64,000 nucleotides of DNA from Cladosporium sp. IMV 00045 (GCA_001931905.2 MSJI02000006.1:106696-170695), one strand, 5' to 3'. Positions 31,542 through 42,403 are shown, counted from the stretch's first letter. Numbers and translations: made by a program. The notes: a model not told the origin generated them from the sequence alone.

Positions 31542-32696
31542 TGAGCTTTGTGCGGTTATGCATTGCCTGGGATTTGGGAAGAAACATGCCATTCGATTGT
31601 GTATGCTTCCTTATACTTCCGGGACGTACGACTACATCTTTACATGAAAACAACCAGGGGAAATGAGAAACGGGCAGGAAGCGAGGAGGATCGTGGGTTC
31701 TTGTATTTCGGCTACTATTGTTATTGTGATTTCAATTGGGGGAAAGGAAAAAACGGAGGGGACGATTCATCGCTTAAGATACCCTTGAATGCTTCAAAAT
31801 CTATACCTTTCGTTACGACAATGGCCATCGTAGGCGAGTTTCGGAGTCTCAATACCTTCTACTCTTCTTTCTGAGCAAATCTGCTCATTTCTTAGTTTAA
31901 GCTATCGCGTGGAGTACATCACAATTCAGCGCTCTGCAAAGCCAAAAACGAAGCCATCTTGAGCTCAGACTTGCCCCAATACCTTCCCCATCCGACATAG
32001 AGCCAGCGAGTCTGGTTATCACCACCAACGCAAGCACAGCACAAGAACCCTCAAGCCCTCGATCACATTGGGGTAGATTGAAGTTTCGTGCAGCGGCGTG
32101 CAACGTCCCACAACAGAAAGAACTTCTGTTCGCTTCACCTTATCTCTCCTCGCCACGAAAGCCCGATCTTCAAGCGTTAGAGATAACGCGGCACGGCGGG
32201 AAAGCAATGCAGGTCGAAACTCTGCCCTTTGGACTAATGCAACATCACAAGCGCTCACGCGGACGCCAGACACCTTGTTGGCTGGACTTGCCTGTTTCGT
32301 TCAGACTTGATGGATAAGGGTATGTTTGCGGGCACGATCGTGGAGGACGATGTTGTGCTGCGCTACTGTACACTTTTCCCCTGCGGTGTGATGAGCGGGC
32401 TGATGATCGCTGTTGCTGTTGGGTGGCTGGTTGCATGGATCTTCAGCGCCGGACGCCTGGGAAGCAGACTAACCACTGATTGTGCTCTTGGGCGAGATGG
32501 GTCTCGTGATACTGTACCTGCGTTGCATGCAGGATGGGGTATAAAAGGTGGGTTGGCGTCTCTCCCTTGAGATATCAGGGAGTTCTTTTGAAGGTAGGAT
32601 TTACTGCGTTCTTCGACTCTTCTTGCTTTAAGTGGGTGTTGAAGGATCAGAGAGACTTGCGTGACGACTGCCTTTACGATTGATGAAGCAACGAAA
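31542..32696. other. intergenic
   Basis: No gene supported. Parts (for example 32050-32260) are conserved in copy B but with indels that shift all ORFs. The 3' end is the amine oxidase promoter with a TATA box. Confidence 0.5.
32540..32546 (+). promoter_or_regulatory. TATA box of amine oxidase gene
   Basis: TATAAAA about 150 bp upstream of the ATG at 32697. The same position in copy B reads CATAAAA. Confidence 0.5.
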
Positions 32697-34283
32697 ATGA
32701 CTCGCCTCCTGTCTCTACTCTCTACGCTGGCAGCGGCCAGATCAGCCTGGAGTGCAGCTCTGCCATCAGAACAACAGCCCGTCGCCACCGCCGACGTGAT
32801 CATCATCGGTGCAGGCATCTCCGGCATCGCCACAGCGAGAGAACTGGCTTTAGAGCACAACATCACAGACTTCCTCATTCTCGAAGCTCGTTCAGAACCC
32901 GGAGGCCGAGCATATACGGAAAGCCTGACGAACCCACACACGGGACATGTCACGAAAGTCGAGAAAGGCTGCAACTGGATCCAAGGCCCTCGGAGAGACA
33001 ACATCACCAAATTGGCTGAGAAATACGGCCTACGAACCGCACCGCAGGACTATGACAACCGCACGTGGTTCGAAGGCCATCGAGGCGTCGACCCGGATGA
33101 CATGGCACACACCAAAGCCGGCAAGTTCGTCGACATGGAATCCTTCAGCTTTAGCAAAGCGTACGACGACATTTCCGAGCGAATCCTAGACTTCATCCAA
33201 AACCGGCTGGACGACAAGGAAGTCGACTTGACGGCACGCACTGGGCTGAGCATGCTAGGCTGGCGACCTAAAACCGCACTTCAGCGCCTGTACGAATGGG
33301 TCAATATCGACTTCACTACCGCGCAGCCACCCGAGGTCTGCAGTCTCTACAACGCCTTCGAGCAGGAAGACTACCCCGGCTCCGACGTGCCAGAGCAACT
33401 GATCATCGACCAACGAGGCTACAAGCACATCTTCATCGAAGAACTCAACGCCGCCCTAGCAGCCGGCCCCCAAACCACCCAACGCCTCCACCTCAACACA
33501 ACCGTCCAAGAAATCGACTGGACCCTTCCCAGCGCCCGCATCCACACGGACGCAGGCCTCTTCATCGCGCGCAAACACGTCGTGTCCACGCTCAGCATCG
33601 GCGTGCTGCAAGACGACCGCGTAAAATGGCACCCCGCGCTGCCCGAATGGAAGCAAGAAGCGATTTTCTCCTTCGGCATGGCCGTATACCAGAAAATCTT
33701 CCTTCTCTTCGACCGCCAGTTCTGGGGGCCCGAGCAGTTCACATACTACTCCGACCCGGAAGTGCGCGGGCGCTGGCCGGTGTGGCAGAATTTGAACGCG
33801 GAGGGGTTCTTCGACGGCGAGAGGGATGGGTTCATCTACTTCAACACGCACGTGGACGCCGAAGCGAGGCGCGTCAGTCGCATGAGCGACAACGATGTGC
33901 AGGACGAGGCGATGCTCAAGTTACGCGAGATTTACGGGCCGGAAGTGCCTGAGCCGCTGGACATTTTGGTGCCGAGATGGAATCTCGACCCGCTGTTCAT
34001 GGGCAGCTACAGCAACTGGCCTTTAGGGCAGCTGGACCAACACCACTGGAATCTCCGCCAGCCGGTGGGGCGGAACAAAGAGGTGTTTTTCACGGGCGAG
34101 TCGAACAGTAAGGAAATGTTCGGGTACGTGCAGGGGGCGTGGGAGGACGGGAAGGACACGGCGGCGAGGGTGGCGGGGTGTTTGACGGGGAGGGATTGTC
34201 CTTCCAGTTTGGTTTATGAGACGATCAAGACTTGTGTTGAGGCTGGGTCGGTGATGAGGAGGGGGGTGGAGAGGGAGATTTAG
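32697..34283 (+). CDS. secreted flavin amine oxidase (polyamine-oxidase-like)
   Basis: Single exon, 528 aa from ATG 32697; the open frame begins at a GTG 36 bp upstream, which is not a credible start. Residues 1-20 form a signal peptide (MTRLLSLLSTLAAARSAWSA). The FAD-binding fold has VIIIGAGISG (34-43), then ILEARSEPGGRAY, and the C-terminal flavin-contact region VFFTGESNSKEMFGYVQGAW. GCNWIQGP and the DNRTWFEG region fit the flavin amine oxidase family, which includes polyamine oxidases that oxidise spermine or spermidine and release hydrogen peroxide. Substrate is inferred only by family. Several N-x-S/T sites are consistent with secretion. Copy B is 61191-62777. Confidence 0.88.
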   Translation: MTRLLSLLSTLAAARSAWSAALPSEQQPVATADVIIIGAGISGIATARELALEHNITDFLILEARSEPGGRAYTESLTNPHTGHVTKVEKGCNWIQGPRRDNITKLAEKYGLRTAPQDYDNRTWFEGHRGVDPDDMAHTKAGKFVDMESFSFSKAYDDISERILDFIQNRLDDKEVDLTARTGLSMLGWRPKTALQRLYEWVNIDFTTAQPPEVCSLYNAFEQEDYPGSDVPEQLIIDQRGYKHIFIEELNAALAAGPQTTQRLHLNTTVQEIDWTLPSARIHTDAGLFIARKHVVSTLSIGVLQDDRVKWHPALPEWKQEAIFSFGMAVYQKIFLLFDRQFWGPEQFTYYSDPEVRGRWPVWQNLNAEGFFDGERDGFIYFNTHVDAEARRVSRMSDNDVQDEAMLKLREIYGPEVPEPLDILVPRWNLDPLFMGSYSNWPLGQLDQHHWNLRQPVGRNKEVFFTGESNSKEMFGYVQGAWEDGKDTAARVAGCLTGRDCPSSLVYETIKTCVEAGSVMRRGVEREI

Positions 34284-35127
34284 GAATTGGGAGTTGGGTG
34301 GTCGTGGGTGCTTGGTGCGGGAGGGTGGGGTTTGGACGATTTACGATGATGAAGAGAATTGAGGTATATGCATGTAGAAGCTGAGGTGGTGATTCGAATT
34401 CATCGTCGTAAGCTCATGTATGCTGTGCATCTTTATCAACTCGTCTCCACTTTTGCATCTGTGACACCGTTGAAGTGCAAGAGGTCCTATGAGATAAGTT
34501 CTAACCACTAATCACTTGCAACGAATACAAGGACCAAGATTGGATCGAAAGGATGATTGCAAATTGACGATCGACGACTTCAAGCCGTGGTGAACCTCTC
34601 GAGAGGGATTCGATTTGTGAACGACCTGATTCCACGATCCATCCAACTGAAGGCGGGGGACGGTTTGACAGCCAGCGAGAAACGCAACACTGATCACTTC
34701 ATCAAACACTGACCTCTCAGAGCGAAAGTTGAACAATTACAATGCATTTGCATTCGATTCGACAGTAAATAGATAAAAAAAAAAAAAAAAAGTACCTCCG
34801 ATCTGACATCGTACACCACCCCTTCATTCCCATTCGAGGGAAAGACAACAGTAGACCTTTCGAACCCAAACAGAATCTGGTGAAGTAACACTCTTGCAAC
34901 CAGCGCCAGTCGCTGGAAAAGAACACGGACTAAAAAAAGCCCTCTCCAAGAGAATCAATCTGCCTCTCTCGTGTCCTCAGTCCATGCTCTTTACAAACTT
35001 TCCCTTCCTTCCTCTCGTCATTCTTCCCTTCCAAATAACAGTTAAAACGGTGTATCACGCTCGAAAATCAAAGGTACCAAGTCGTGAATAAATACAAAGG
35101 GAGGAGCGGATCGCGCGGTTTGGATAT
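34284..35127. other. intergenic, convergent 3' regions
   Basis: Between the amine oxidase (+) and GUT2 (-) stop codons; no gene seen. A 17-A run at 34775-34791 is interrupted and shorter in copy B. Confidence 0.5.
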
Positions 35128-35875
35128 CTATTTGTTGACGGGCGATTCCTTGCCAACCTGGGGGTTGTGGGGAGTGACGGCGTCCTTAGGGATGGGCGGG
35201 TTGCGGCCGGAGATCATGCGGGCGTCGCTTTCGAGGGTCTCGCTGGGCTTGTCTGTGGTGGAAGTCAGTAAGTGTTGAGAGGGTTGTGTGTTGGTTTTGG
35301 GATCAAGCTTACCGTGACGGGCGTAGAGGCCGTGCTCCTCGTCAGCGCGGAGGCCGACGCGGCCGTGCTCGACGTCGTTGCGGGTGAGGGTGAGCTTCTC
35401 CTTCTGGAGACCCATGGTGCCGAGGAACTCGACGGCCTCGGTCCACTCGAGAGCCTTGCGCTTCTCAGACCAGTTGTGCTCCTCGGCCATCAGGTCGATG
35501 ATCTTGGGCAGAGTCTCGAGAGTGGCCTGGGCGTTCAGGAAGGAGAGACGAGTGCGGCGGGCGATGGCGTCGACTGCGGTCTCGGCGTACTCGTGACGGC
35601 ATGCGTAACGGATCTCACCGTCAACGTAGGGGTAGAGGGGAGCCAGACGCTCGCCACGGACAGGGAAGCCCTTCTCGGTCGGAGCGCAGAGAGCAGCGAC
35701 GGTCCAGGCGCGGTCACCGTAAGACTCGGTCAGGTGCTTGGCGACCTCAGTCTCAATGCCGTAGTGCTGGATCAGGTTGATGAAAAGAGTGTTGGAGAAA
35801 CCGTGAGCGCCGACAAGCTTGAGCTGGTGAGTAGGGCAAGAGCCGTCGAGCTTGACGTGCTCCATGAAGCCCTCG
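35128..35875 (-). CDS. GUT2: FAD-dependent glycerol-3-phosphate dehydrogenase, C-terminal part
   Basis: Partial gene cut by the N gap: exons 35875-35313 and 35252-35128, the 60-bp intron being in frame (GTAAGC...CACAG). About 229 C-terminal residues remain of a protein usually about 650-700 aa. It contains HYGIETEVAKHLTESYGDRAW, GEIRYACRHEYAETAVDAIARR and RLSFLNAQATLETLPKIID, typical of the C-terminal domain of the mitochondrial enzyme. GUT2 oxidises glycerol-3-phosphate to dihydroxyacetone phosphate at the inner membrane, passing electrons to ubiquinone; it serves glycerol catabolism and the glycerol-3-phosphate shuttle. The catalytic FAD domain is missing because of the gap, not a mutation. 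Exon 35313-35517 is identical to copy B. Confidence 0.92.
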
Positions 35876-35895
35876 NNNNNNNNNNNNNNNNNNNN
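35876..35895. other. assembly gap (20 N)
   Basis: Twenty N, an arbitrary-looking gap size. Left flank is inside GUT2 (minus strand), right flank is inside the kelch gene (plus strand). The open frames that run through the Ns join unrelated genes and are artefacts. Confidence 0.99.
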
Positions 35896-36347
35896 AGCGC
35901 GGGCAGAAAGACTGGCAGGGTCCCGCTGAGGGTGCGTGGGAACCATACCGCGACGATGAGGATGATTGGGGACAGCGAGCTGCTGCTGCTACTGGAAGAA
36001 GTGGAAGTCGAGAGGAAGCGGAGGCGGAGGCGGATTGGGATGTGGAAAACGCGGCCACGCAGCGGGATGTGCAGGTTATGTTCACGGTTCCTAAGACGAG
36101 GCTGCGCGTTGTGAATGATGATATGGACCGGGCGAGCTTGCGCAGCGCGAGCGATGGGGCGGTTAGTCGGAGTGGGAGTACGAGGAGCGGCGTGAGTGGA
36201 TTGGGAAGGCAGGGTAGTCAGGGACCTGGGTTGAGGAAGGAGGGGAGTAAGAGTTTGCTCAGGATCATGAGTGAGAGTGGTGGGATGCGATTGGGCGATA
36301 TGCCGGAGGATGAAGGGGAGGATGGGCCGGCAAGGTATCGAGATTGA
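35896..36347 (+). CDS. membrane kelch protein, C-terminal fragment (copy B)
   Basis: In-frame codons run 35898-36347 (149 residues plus stop), matching the last 149 codons of the protein encoded at 4577-7855. Only the tail of the disordered cytosolic region is present; the ectodomain and membrane helix lie beyond the gap. The first 133 nt are identical to copy A and the differences that follow are mostly silent, so this looks like a truncated contig end of a working gene, not a pseudogene. Confidence 0.85.
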
Positions 36348-37163
36348 GTGAGATGATCTGAGCTCGGTTGTTTTTCCATTTTCTATGTCTTTGTTTTGAA
36401 TTCCTTATCTCTTTTCCCAGCGATGGCGCATGGACGTGGCGTTACTTGCTTTTCTTGACACAAGTGTGTTTCGGTACAGAATTGAAAAGGGTGATTGTAA
36501 GATTTCTTTGGACGAAGAATGCTGGGCCAGTTTCCTTGTAGATACAATGTTGAAAGAAATGCAATTCGGTTTTCATGTGGATCTTTCATGTTTTGCGCTT
36601 GTTACTCCAGGACTTGAGGAACGATTATCGTCAGAGGGGCAAGCCTTAGCGATATACATATAACGTTAAACATCTACTTACCATAGATATGTTATCTGAC
36701 CATATTCATCTATTGAGCACTGTCCAGATGGGTCTGTGACTTGTTTGAATTTGACTTTGATTTCATTGCATTCGATCTGTTTGCTTCTGCTTTCAATTGG
36801 TTTCAGCCCATTCTGTGCCTCCCTGGTGTGATTGACCCAGGACTGCCATTCGGGTTGATTTGTTTGTGACTGTTATACATGTTTCCTTTCATGGCCTTCG
36901 CATTTCGCATCAACATAAAGTAAAGAAAAGAGGAAGCAAAGTACTCAGAATCGGAGTCGTAGGGAGGTCATGAAACTTTCCCAACATCCGCTCCTTTCCT
37001 AGCCGCCCAGCAAGAAACCGCAGACTCCCAGCGTCGTCGAACCCTTGCATGCGAGATAACAAAGCAACAGAAAAGCTGGCCATTCATGGTTCCATCCTTG
37101 CGCCTTTTCTGGTCAAACAGAAAGCAGCTCAGTCTTGGTCCATATTGATGGCTTGCCTCTCAT
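36348..37163. other. intergenic, convergent 3' regions (copy B)
   Basis: Counterpart of 7856-8656; no gene seen. Confidence 0.5.
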
Positions 37164-37798
37164 CTACTTGGCCTTGGTGGCGGCCTCCTCCTCCTCGACA
37201 CTCCCAGTAGTGCCGGCGGAGGAGCTGGTGCTCATCTTTTCCAGCTCGTTGTCCTTCTCGACGGCCGAAGCGCCGTGCAAGTCCTCGTCGAACTCGATGA
37301 CCTCCGGATCGACGGCTTCGAACTTGGACTTGTAGACGTTGTGCCCGGCGGCGGCGCTGAAGCTGTTGGTGCGGCGGCGCGGGTTGGTGGCGTTGTACTC
37401 GTAGTCTTCAAGCTCAGAGAGTCCGTGCTGGCCCCTAATGGAGAGTGATATGTTAGATGCATTGATGGTTTGGAGGTTTAGCTTCACAGTCGAGCTTACC
37501 AATTGCCTTTACCGCCGCCTTGCTTCTTGGTGTTAGTCGGGGACTCGCCGGCGTAACCGGACTTGCCGAAATACTTGGGAAGATGGTCTTCAGGAGCAGC
37601 GGTGCCGTTGGCAAGGCCGGAGTGGTCGCGGTCAGTAGCTTTGTGGCTGCGGGTCACTGCGATCAGTTGTTAGCATGCATTGGTAGGGATTGGGTGGCGG
37701 GCGAGGTTTCAATGATGCGAGATCAGCTGCAATGATGAATTGTGCTGAGTGAATGAATGTATCATGCAAGGGAGGGATGGAGTAGGGGAGACCTCACT
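37164..37798 (-). CDS. STF2: Stf2-like hydrophilin (copy B), split start codon
   Basis: Exons 37798 (A of ATG), 37656-37500 and 37434-37164; 142 aa. Exon lengths after the first base (157 and 271 nt) equal copy A. The A|TG split is kept (donor GTGAGG, acceptor CGCAG). The first intron has small length changes, and the second has largely diverged (GTAAGC...ATTAG against GTGAGC...AACAG). The protein is almost unchanged, including PKYFGKSGYAGESP and GGGKGNWG, so purifying selection acts on the coding part. Divergent from the NLR gene as in copy A. Confidence 0.82.
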
Positions 37799-39382
37799 GT
37801 TCAAGTTGGGGTGAATGGAGTTGATGTGAGGTGAGTGTTGGTGAGTTGAGCTTGTATGCGGCGTGATTTGGGTGTGAAGTGTTTGCGCGAGAGAGATGGA
37901 GGATGATGTTGATGTCGTGGATGAGAAGACAAAGAAGAAGTGAAGTTGAAGAGAAGCTGTGGTGTAGATAAGCTCATGGACAGCTCTGCGAGGTAGAGCT
38001 GCTCGCGTGACCGATGATCAACAAAGACCCGCGGCGTTGCGATGGAAGGTGCGACTGGGTGAGCAAGATGACTCGATCGATGTCCTAAGCGGTGTTGCTA
38101 ATTGCGTGCTAACATACAACCATTCCACAGTATCTAATGGCTCAATCTCGGAGTGTCATGGGCAAAGTGGATTGATGATGTTGCTGCCATCGTCGGACGG
38201 AGCCCGCCTTCATGTCACGAGGTCAATCGGCCCACATCCCACAGCTCACTAAGGTTCAGTCTCGGCCTATACCAGCCGGAGTCGACAGGACCGGTCTCCG
38301 TGGACGATTGACAGGTACCAGGAGAGATGACATGAGATACTTGCATGGAGAATTTACTTGCCGTTGACATGACCATTGTACTTTTACTTCACCATCATCA
38401 ACATTACCTTCATCCTGTGCCTTCCCTCGTGTGCTTGCACAACACCCCACGTTTTCCCCATGTTTTGTGACGTAGCGCGGGCATTGCTCGTGTTTCAGCA
38501 TTGTTGCCCCTTTTCTCAGGGTCCAGTCTTCCTCATCACGTGCCTTGCTGCCATGTCTAGCAGAACAGTCATACCGATAAAGATGGCGAGTCGCCATCAC
38601 CACAGCCTTGTGGTGGGCCTTGCTGTCGCCGAATTCGCCTCATCTCTATCAAAAGCCAATGGCCGCGAATGACAAAGGCGAGCTTGAAATCACGCACCCC
38701 AGACTGCACTAGTCCTTCTAGCGCTTCCTTTGCTCATCGACAGAGTCCTTCTGGCCAAGCTCCGTGCAGAGGCGCAATCATACGAGCTGGATGGCTCTTC
38801 GAACGTTAGTCACAGGTGAAGTACGATGAGCATGCCTTTGCTCTGTTATACGTAGGAGGAAGACATTCTCAAGCCTTCCGAGCCTTCCACCGGAGTAGTC
38901 ATGGCCGTTCAGATGGCCAGTTCAAGCTAAATTGCACAAGAGCACGTCAAAGCAACTCGAGAATCCAAATCTTACGCAATCCACCACGTTCATGGATTGC
39001 CTGGTCCACAGCTAACAAAACGAGCCGGTGATGGACCTGCCGCACTGTTCTTGTAGCAACGTACACTTGGAGCGGTCAAATATGACTGTATGCGAGCCGG
39101 TACCGAAAATGCCAACTGCACGAATGCGTGCGCATCTCCCTTTTTTGTACTACACCTTCTAGATCATGCAAGATAATGCAGTATGCAGGTAATGCGTCGG
39201 TCTTAACCGCCTAAGCGCCTGAGGCGCAGTCTCCGCTGTGAGCTGTCAGCTGAGTGCCTAAATCTCAGCCTCGTCTGGACGCGACATAGCAAGCACACCA
39301 GACAATTTGAAAGACAGATCGCAATGATATCGAACGGCCAGCTTACAAGTTGCGGCGGACGAAGTGCGCAGAGTGAGCCGCG
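37799..39382. other. shared upstream region of Stf2-like and NLR genes (copy B)
   Basis: Counterpart of 9291-10766. Conserved TGACGTAG (38468-38475) and CCCCT (38507-38511). It carries about 119 nt more than copy A between about 39010 and 39160. No gene seen. Confidence 0.5.
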
Positions 39383-42300
39383 ATGGCAGCCGCCGACATC
39401 GAGAATTGCAACCTCGGACCTGGACAGCAGCTCAACTTCAGCCAGAGCGGCGGCTCCGGTAACACGCAGTACAACGCGCACACGCAGAACCACTATTACA
39501 CCACAATTGCTGCAACCCAGCATGAGCGATCTTCGTCATACGTGGACGCGCTCTGCAGCGGGCTCACTCGACCCGACGTTGACAGAGAGGCTCTCATCTA
39601 TGCGAAAGGCAAGAAAGTAGAGGGAACATGCGAGTGGATCGAGCAAGATCGCGAATATGTTGCATTCATGCGCGGTGATACGCGGATGCTATGGATTTGT
39701 GGAGGTCCGGGCAAAGGCAAAACCATGATTTCAATCTATCTCACCCAGCTACTGGAACGGCACCAGCGAGTGGTATTCTTCTTCTGTCAAGCCGGGAACG
39801 AGAAGCGTGCTGCTGCAACCTACGTATTGCGAAGTCTATTGTGGCAGCTCATTACAAAACAACCAGAGCTATGCGAGCATCTAGGACCGGACCTTGATAC
39901 ACAAGAGAAACGGCAGGTCACTCTGAACTCCCGGGACACCCTGTGGCTCCTATTCGTCCGTGTAATACGAGATCCGAGGTTTGAGGCAGTGATCTGTCTT
40001 GTTGACGGTCTCGACGAGTGCGACGAAGACTCTCGGCACTGGCTTGCAACGAGATTCGTGGAGCTCAACAGTGCTTCAGATTCCAATCTATTCCAAATCT
40101 CGCTGCGCACTATCGTCGTGAGCCGCCCAGGAATTCCTTTTCTGAACAATCCCCGGAACATACGGTTGGACCCGGATAATGACCAGCAGGTCAGGAGAGA
40201 TATCAAGACATTCGTGTCAACCAAGGTGCAGATGCTATCGGAAAGGCTCGAGACTCACCCACTCACCGATGTTGCACCTATTCGCAAACGACTCGAGGAC
40301 ACCCTGCTCTTGCGCGCTGAAGGAACTTTGCTTTGGGTCGGCTTGGTGATGGTGGAGCTACTGAGAAAGAAAACCTGGGGCGACGTCGAAGACACACTTC
40401 ACGAAATTCCCAAAGGTCTCCCAGCTCTTTACGATCGCATGCTAAACAGCATCGAGCCGAAACACCACCAAGCATGCACTTCAATACTCGTCATACTTAC
40501 CGTCGCTATTCGACCCTTTTCTATGCAGGAGCTGAGTGATGCCCTCAATCTTCGAGGAGCAGCTGGTGCTCTCAGCGATCTTGAAGTTGTCCATGCCCAT
40601 ACTGCAGCATGTGGACCACTCGTGTATGTGTCAAACGACACAGTCACCTTAATACACGAATCTGCCAGAGACTATCTGCTTCTGAGCGGTTCCGCCAATG
40701 TACGATCGCTTGGGCATTTTAGGTGGTCATCTTCTTGGGCACATCTGCAGTTGGCTAGCGCCTGCGTTGCTTGTATCCTACGGCACGGTGAATCGCGACT
40801 TCAAAACTTGAACTTGTACTTGTACTCGAGACAGAATAATTTCCTAGAGACAGACGAGTTTCTGGTTTATTCCGTGAAGTACTGGCCAGAGCACGCTCAA
40901 CACTCGAAAGAGTACGGACAACAGCTTCTCGATGGTTTTCCATCCTTTTTTGGTGGGAGTTCGAAAATCAGAAACGCTTGGTGGTCCGTATATTCAAGGC
41001 GATACATGGGAAGTACCGTCATAATACGGCGGTCGCTGCACATAGCATGTGCACTGAACTTCGTACTGTGGGCCCGTAGGCTTCTGCTAGGTCGCTACAC
41101 TTGGCCATCGGATTGGGCAAAAACGTGGCGATCAAATCAGAGGGCCGGATCTGGACCTACACCGCTCTACATGGCTGCCTGGCGCGGCCACATGGACGTT
41201 GCAAAGCTACTTCTCGAAAACAATGCCAGGGTAGACCGTAAGTCATGCCTCGAGAAGGGTTATGCGCTGGAAACACCGCTCCATGCGGCTTGTGAAAGGC
41301 GTAAAACACCGCTTGTGCGATTATTGCTCGATTATGGCGCAAATGTAATGACGAAGCGAGAGGCCGATGGGCGCACAGCTCTTCATCTGGCTGCCGAGGA
41401 AGGGGACTGTGACACCGCTCATTTGTTACTCGCACGAGGAGCTGACGTAGGAGCTCCGAATTCCACTGGATATACACCACTCCATTGTGCCTCATCTCGA
41501 GCCGGCCGTGGCACCGATATTATATCACTGCTGGTCAAGCATGGGGCGAATGTCAACGCTTCTGATCGATCTGGGAAAACGCCGTTGCATTTAGCTGCGT
41601 GGCGTGGAAACATTGCTGTGGCACGATTACTAATCGACCATGGTGCAGAGACCAAGGCTCGGGACGAGCATGGCAACTCGCCTCTACATTCTGCTGCGCG
41701 TTCGTTGGGGTGGTCAGGCAACATACAAATTATGCATCTGCTGCTTGAGCGTGGTGCGATACTTCACGGCGAAAACACCGATGGCTTCACCCCATTACAC
41801 ATGGCAATTGACCTTTGCAATTCGCACGGAGTTCAATTACTGATTGAACGTGGGGCCGATCTGGCCTCCAAAACCCGACAAGGCGCAACAGCTTTGCATC
41901 TGGCAGCAAGCAAGAGTTTCGGGACTGAACAACTTGGTCAGGAGAGAGTACTATATATCCTACTGATTCTACTCGAACGCGGAGCAGACATCCATGCAAG
42001 GGACGACTGTCAAAAGACGCCATTGCATTGGGCATTGGCACTGCAAGACAGCCCCGTGCGCACGGAAGCTTTCGATCCTATCGTACGGACCTTACTGCGG
42101 TGGGGCGCAGATGCGAACGCACTAGACCTCCACGGGAATTCTCCTTTGCATTTGTGCGTTAGAATCGGGCTCCTGGAGATCGATTGGTGGCAAAGGCCGC
42201 GCTGGGATGAGCCAGTGGTATTGAGCTCGATCACACGGTTATTGCTAGAAAATGGAGCTGATCGTCTTGCAAAGGATCAGAACGGCAAGACGCCCTTTCA

Positions 42301-42403
42301 GCTGGTCGAGGAACAACACGATGTCATCTTTGCTGCCCACGAGAGAGACGAAACCATATGCGAGGACATAAGGACATGGTACACGCTGCTCGCACCATCA
42401 TAA
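39383..42403 (+). CDS. NACHT-ankyrin NLR (copy B)
   Basis: Single exon, 1006 aa, ATG 39383. The N-terminal motif (GPGQQLNFSQ, GGSGNTQYNAHTQN) is unchanged from copy A. NACHT motifs are intact: GGPGKGKT and CLVDGLDECDE. The first ~400 residues differ little from copy A. The linker (about 430-600) and ankyrin repeats differ strongly, with indels: copy A has extra residues in the linker (NLYTMHGEARVQ) and in the second ankyrin unit (STRQGYFLGF), and copy B has a few of its own. All ankyrin units stay open and well formed (TPLHLAAWRGN, LLLERGADI), so both copies look functional, perhaps with different ligands. Confidence 0.9.
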   Translation: MAAADIENCNLGPGQQLNFSQSGGSGNTQYNAHTQNHYYTTIAATQHERSSSYVDALCSGLTRPDVDREALIYAKGKKVEGTCEWIEQDREYVAFMRGDTRMLWICGGPGKGKTMISIYLTQLLERHQRVVFFFCQAGNEKRAAATYVLRSLLWQLITKQPELCEHLGPDLDTQEKRQVTLNSRDTLWLLFVRVIRDPRFEAVICLVDGLDECDEDSRHWLATRFVELNSASDSNLFQISLRTIVVSRPGIPFLNNPRNIRLDPDNDQQVRRDIKTFVSTKVQMLSERLETHPLTDVAPIRKRLEDTLLLRAEGTLLWVGLVMVELLRKKTWGDVEDTLHEIPKGLPALYDRMLNSIEPKHHQACTSILVILTVAIRPFSMQELSDALNLRGAAGALSDLEVVHAHTAACGPLVYVSNDTVTLIHESARDYLLLSGSANVRSLGHFRWSSSWAHLQLASACVACILRHGESRLQNLNLYLYSRQNNFLETDEFLVYSVKYWPEHAQHSKEYGQQLLDGFPSFFGGSSKIRNAWWSVYSRRYMGSTVIIRRSLHIACALNFVLWARRLLLGRYTWPSDWAKTWRSNQRAGSGPTPLYMAAWRGHMDVAKLLLENNARVDRKSCLEKGYALETPLHAACERRKTPLVRLLLDYGANVMTKREADGRTALHLAAEEGDCDTAHLLLARGADVGAPNSTGYTPLHCASSRAGRGTDIISLLVKHGANVNASDRSGKTPLHLAAWRGNIAVARLLIDHGAETKARDEHGNSPLHSAARSLGWSGNIQIMHLLLERGAILHGENTDGFTPLHMAIDLCNSHGVQLLIERGADLASKTRQGATALHLAASKSFGTEQLGQERVLYILLILLERGADIHARDDCQKTPLHWALALQDSPVRTEAFDPIVRTLLRWGADANALDLHGNSPLHLCVRIGLLEIDWWQRPRWDEPVVLSSITRLLLENGADRLAKDQNGKTPFQLVEEQHDVIFAAHERDETICEDIRTWYTLLAPS

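Larger units (their letters stand above)
7404..35875. repeat. segmental duplication, copy A
   Basis: This stretch is collinear with 35896-64000. All genes recur in the same order and orientation at an offset of about 28.5 kb. Coding regions are highly similar, introns less so, and intergenic regions have many indels. It begins inside the kelch gene and ends inside GUT2 at the N gap. Confidence 0.95.

Noticed and set aside
35128..36114. Open frames running through the N gap (272 aa on minus, 280 aa on plus)
   Set aside because: They fuse GUT2 sequence with antisense or out-of-frame kelch-gene sequence through undefined bases; the real frames end or begin at the gap.
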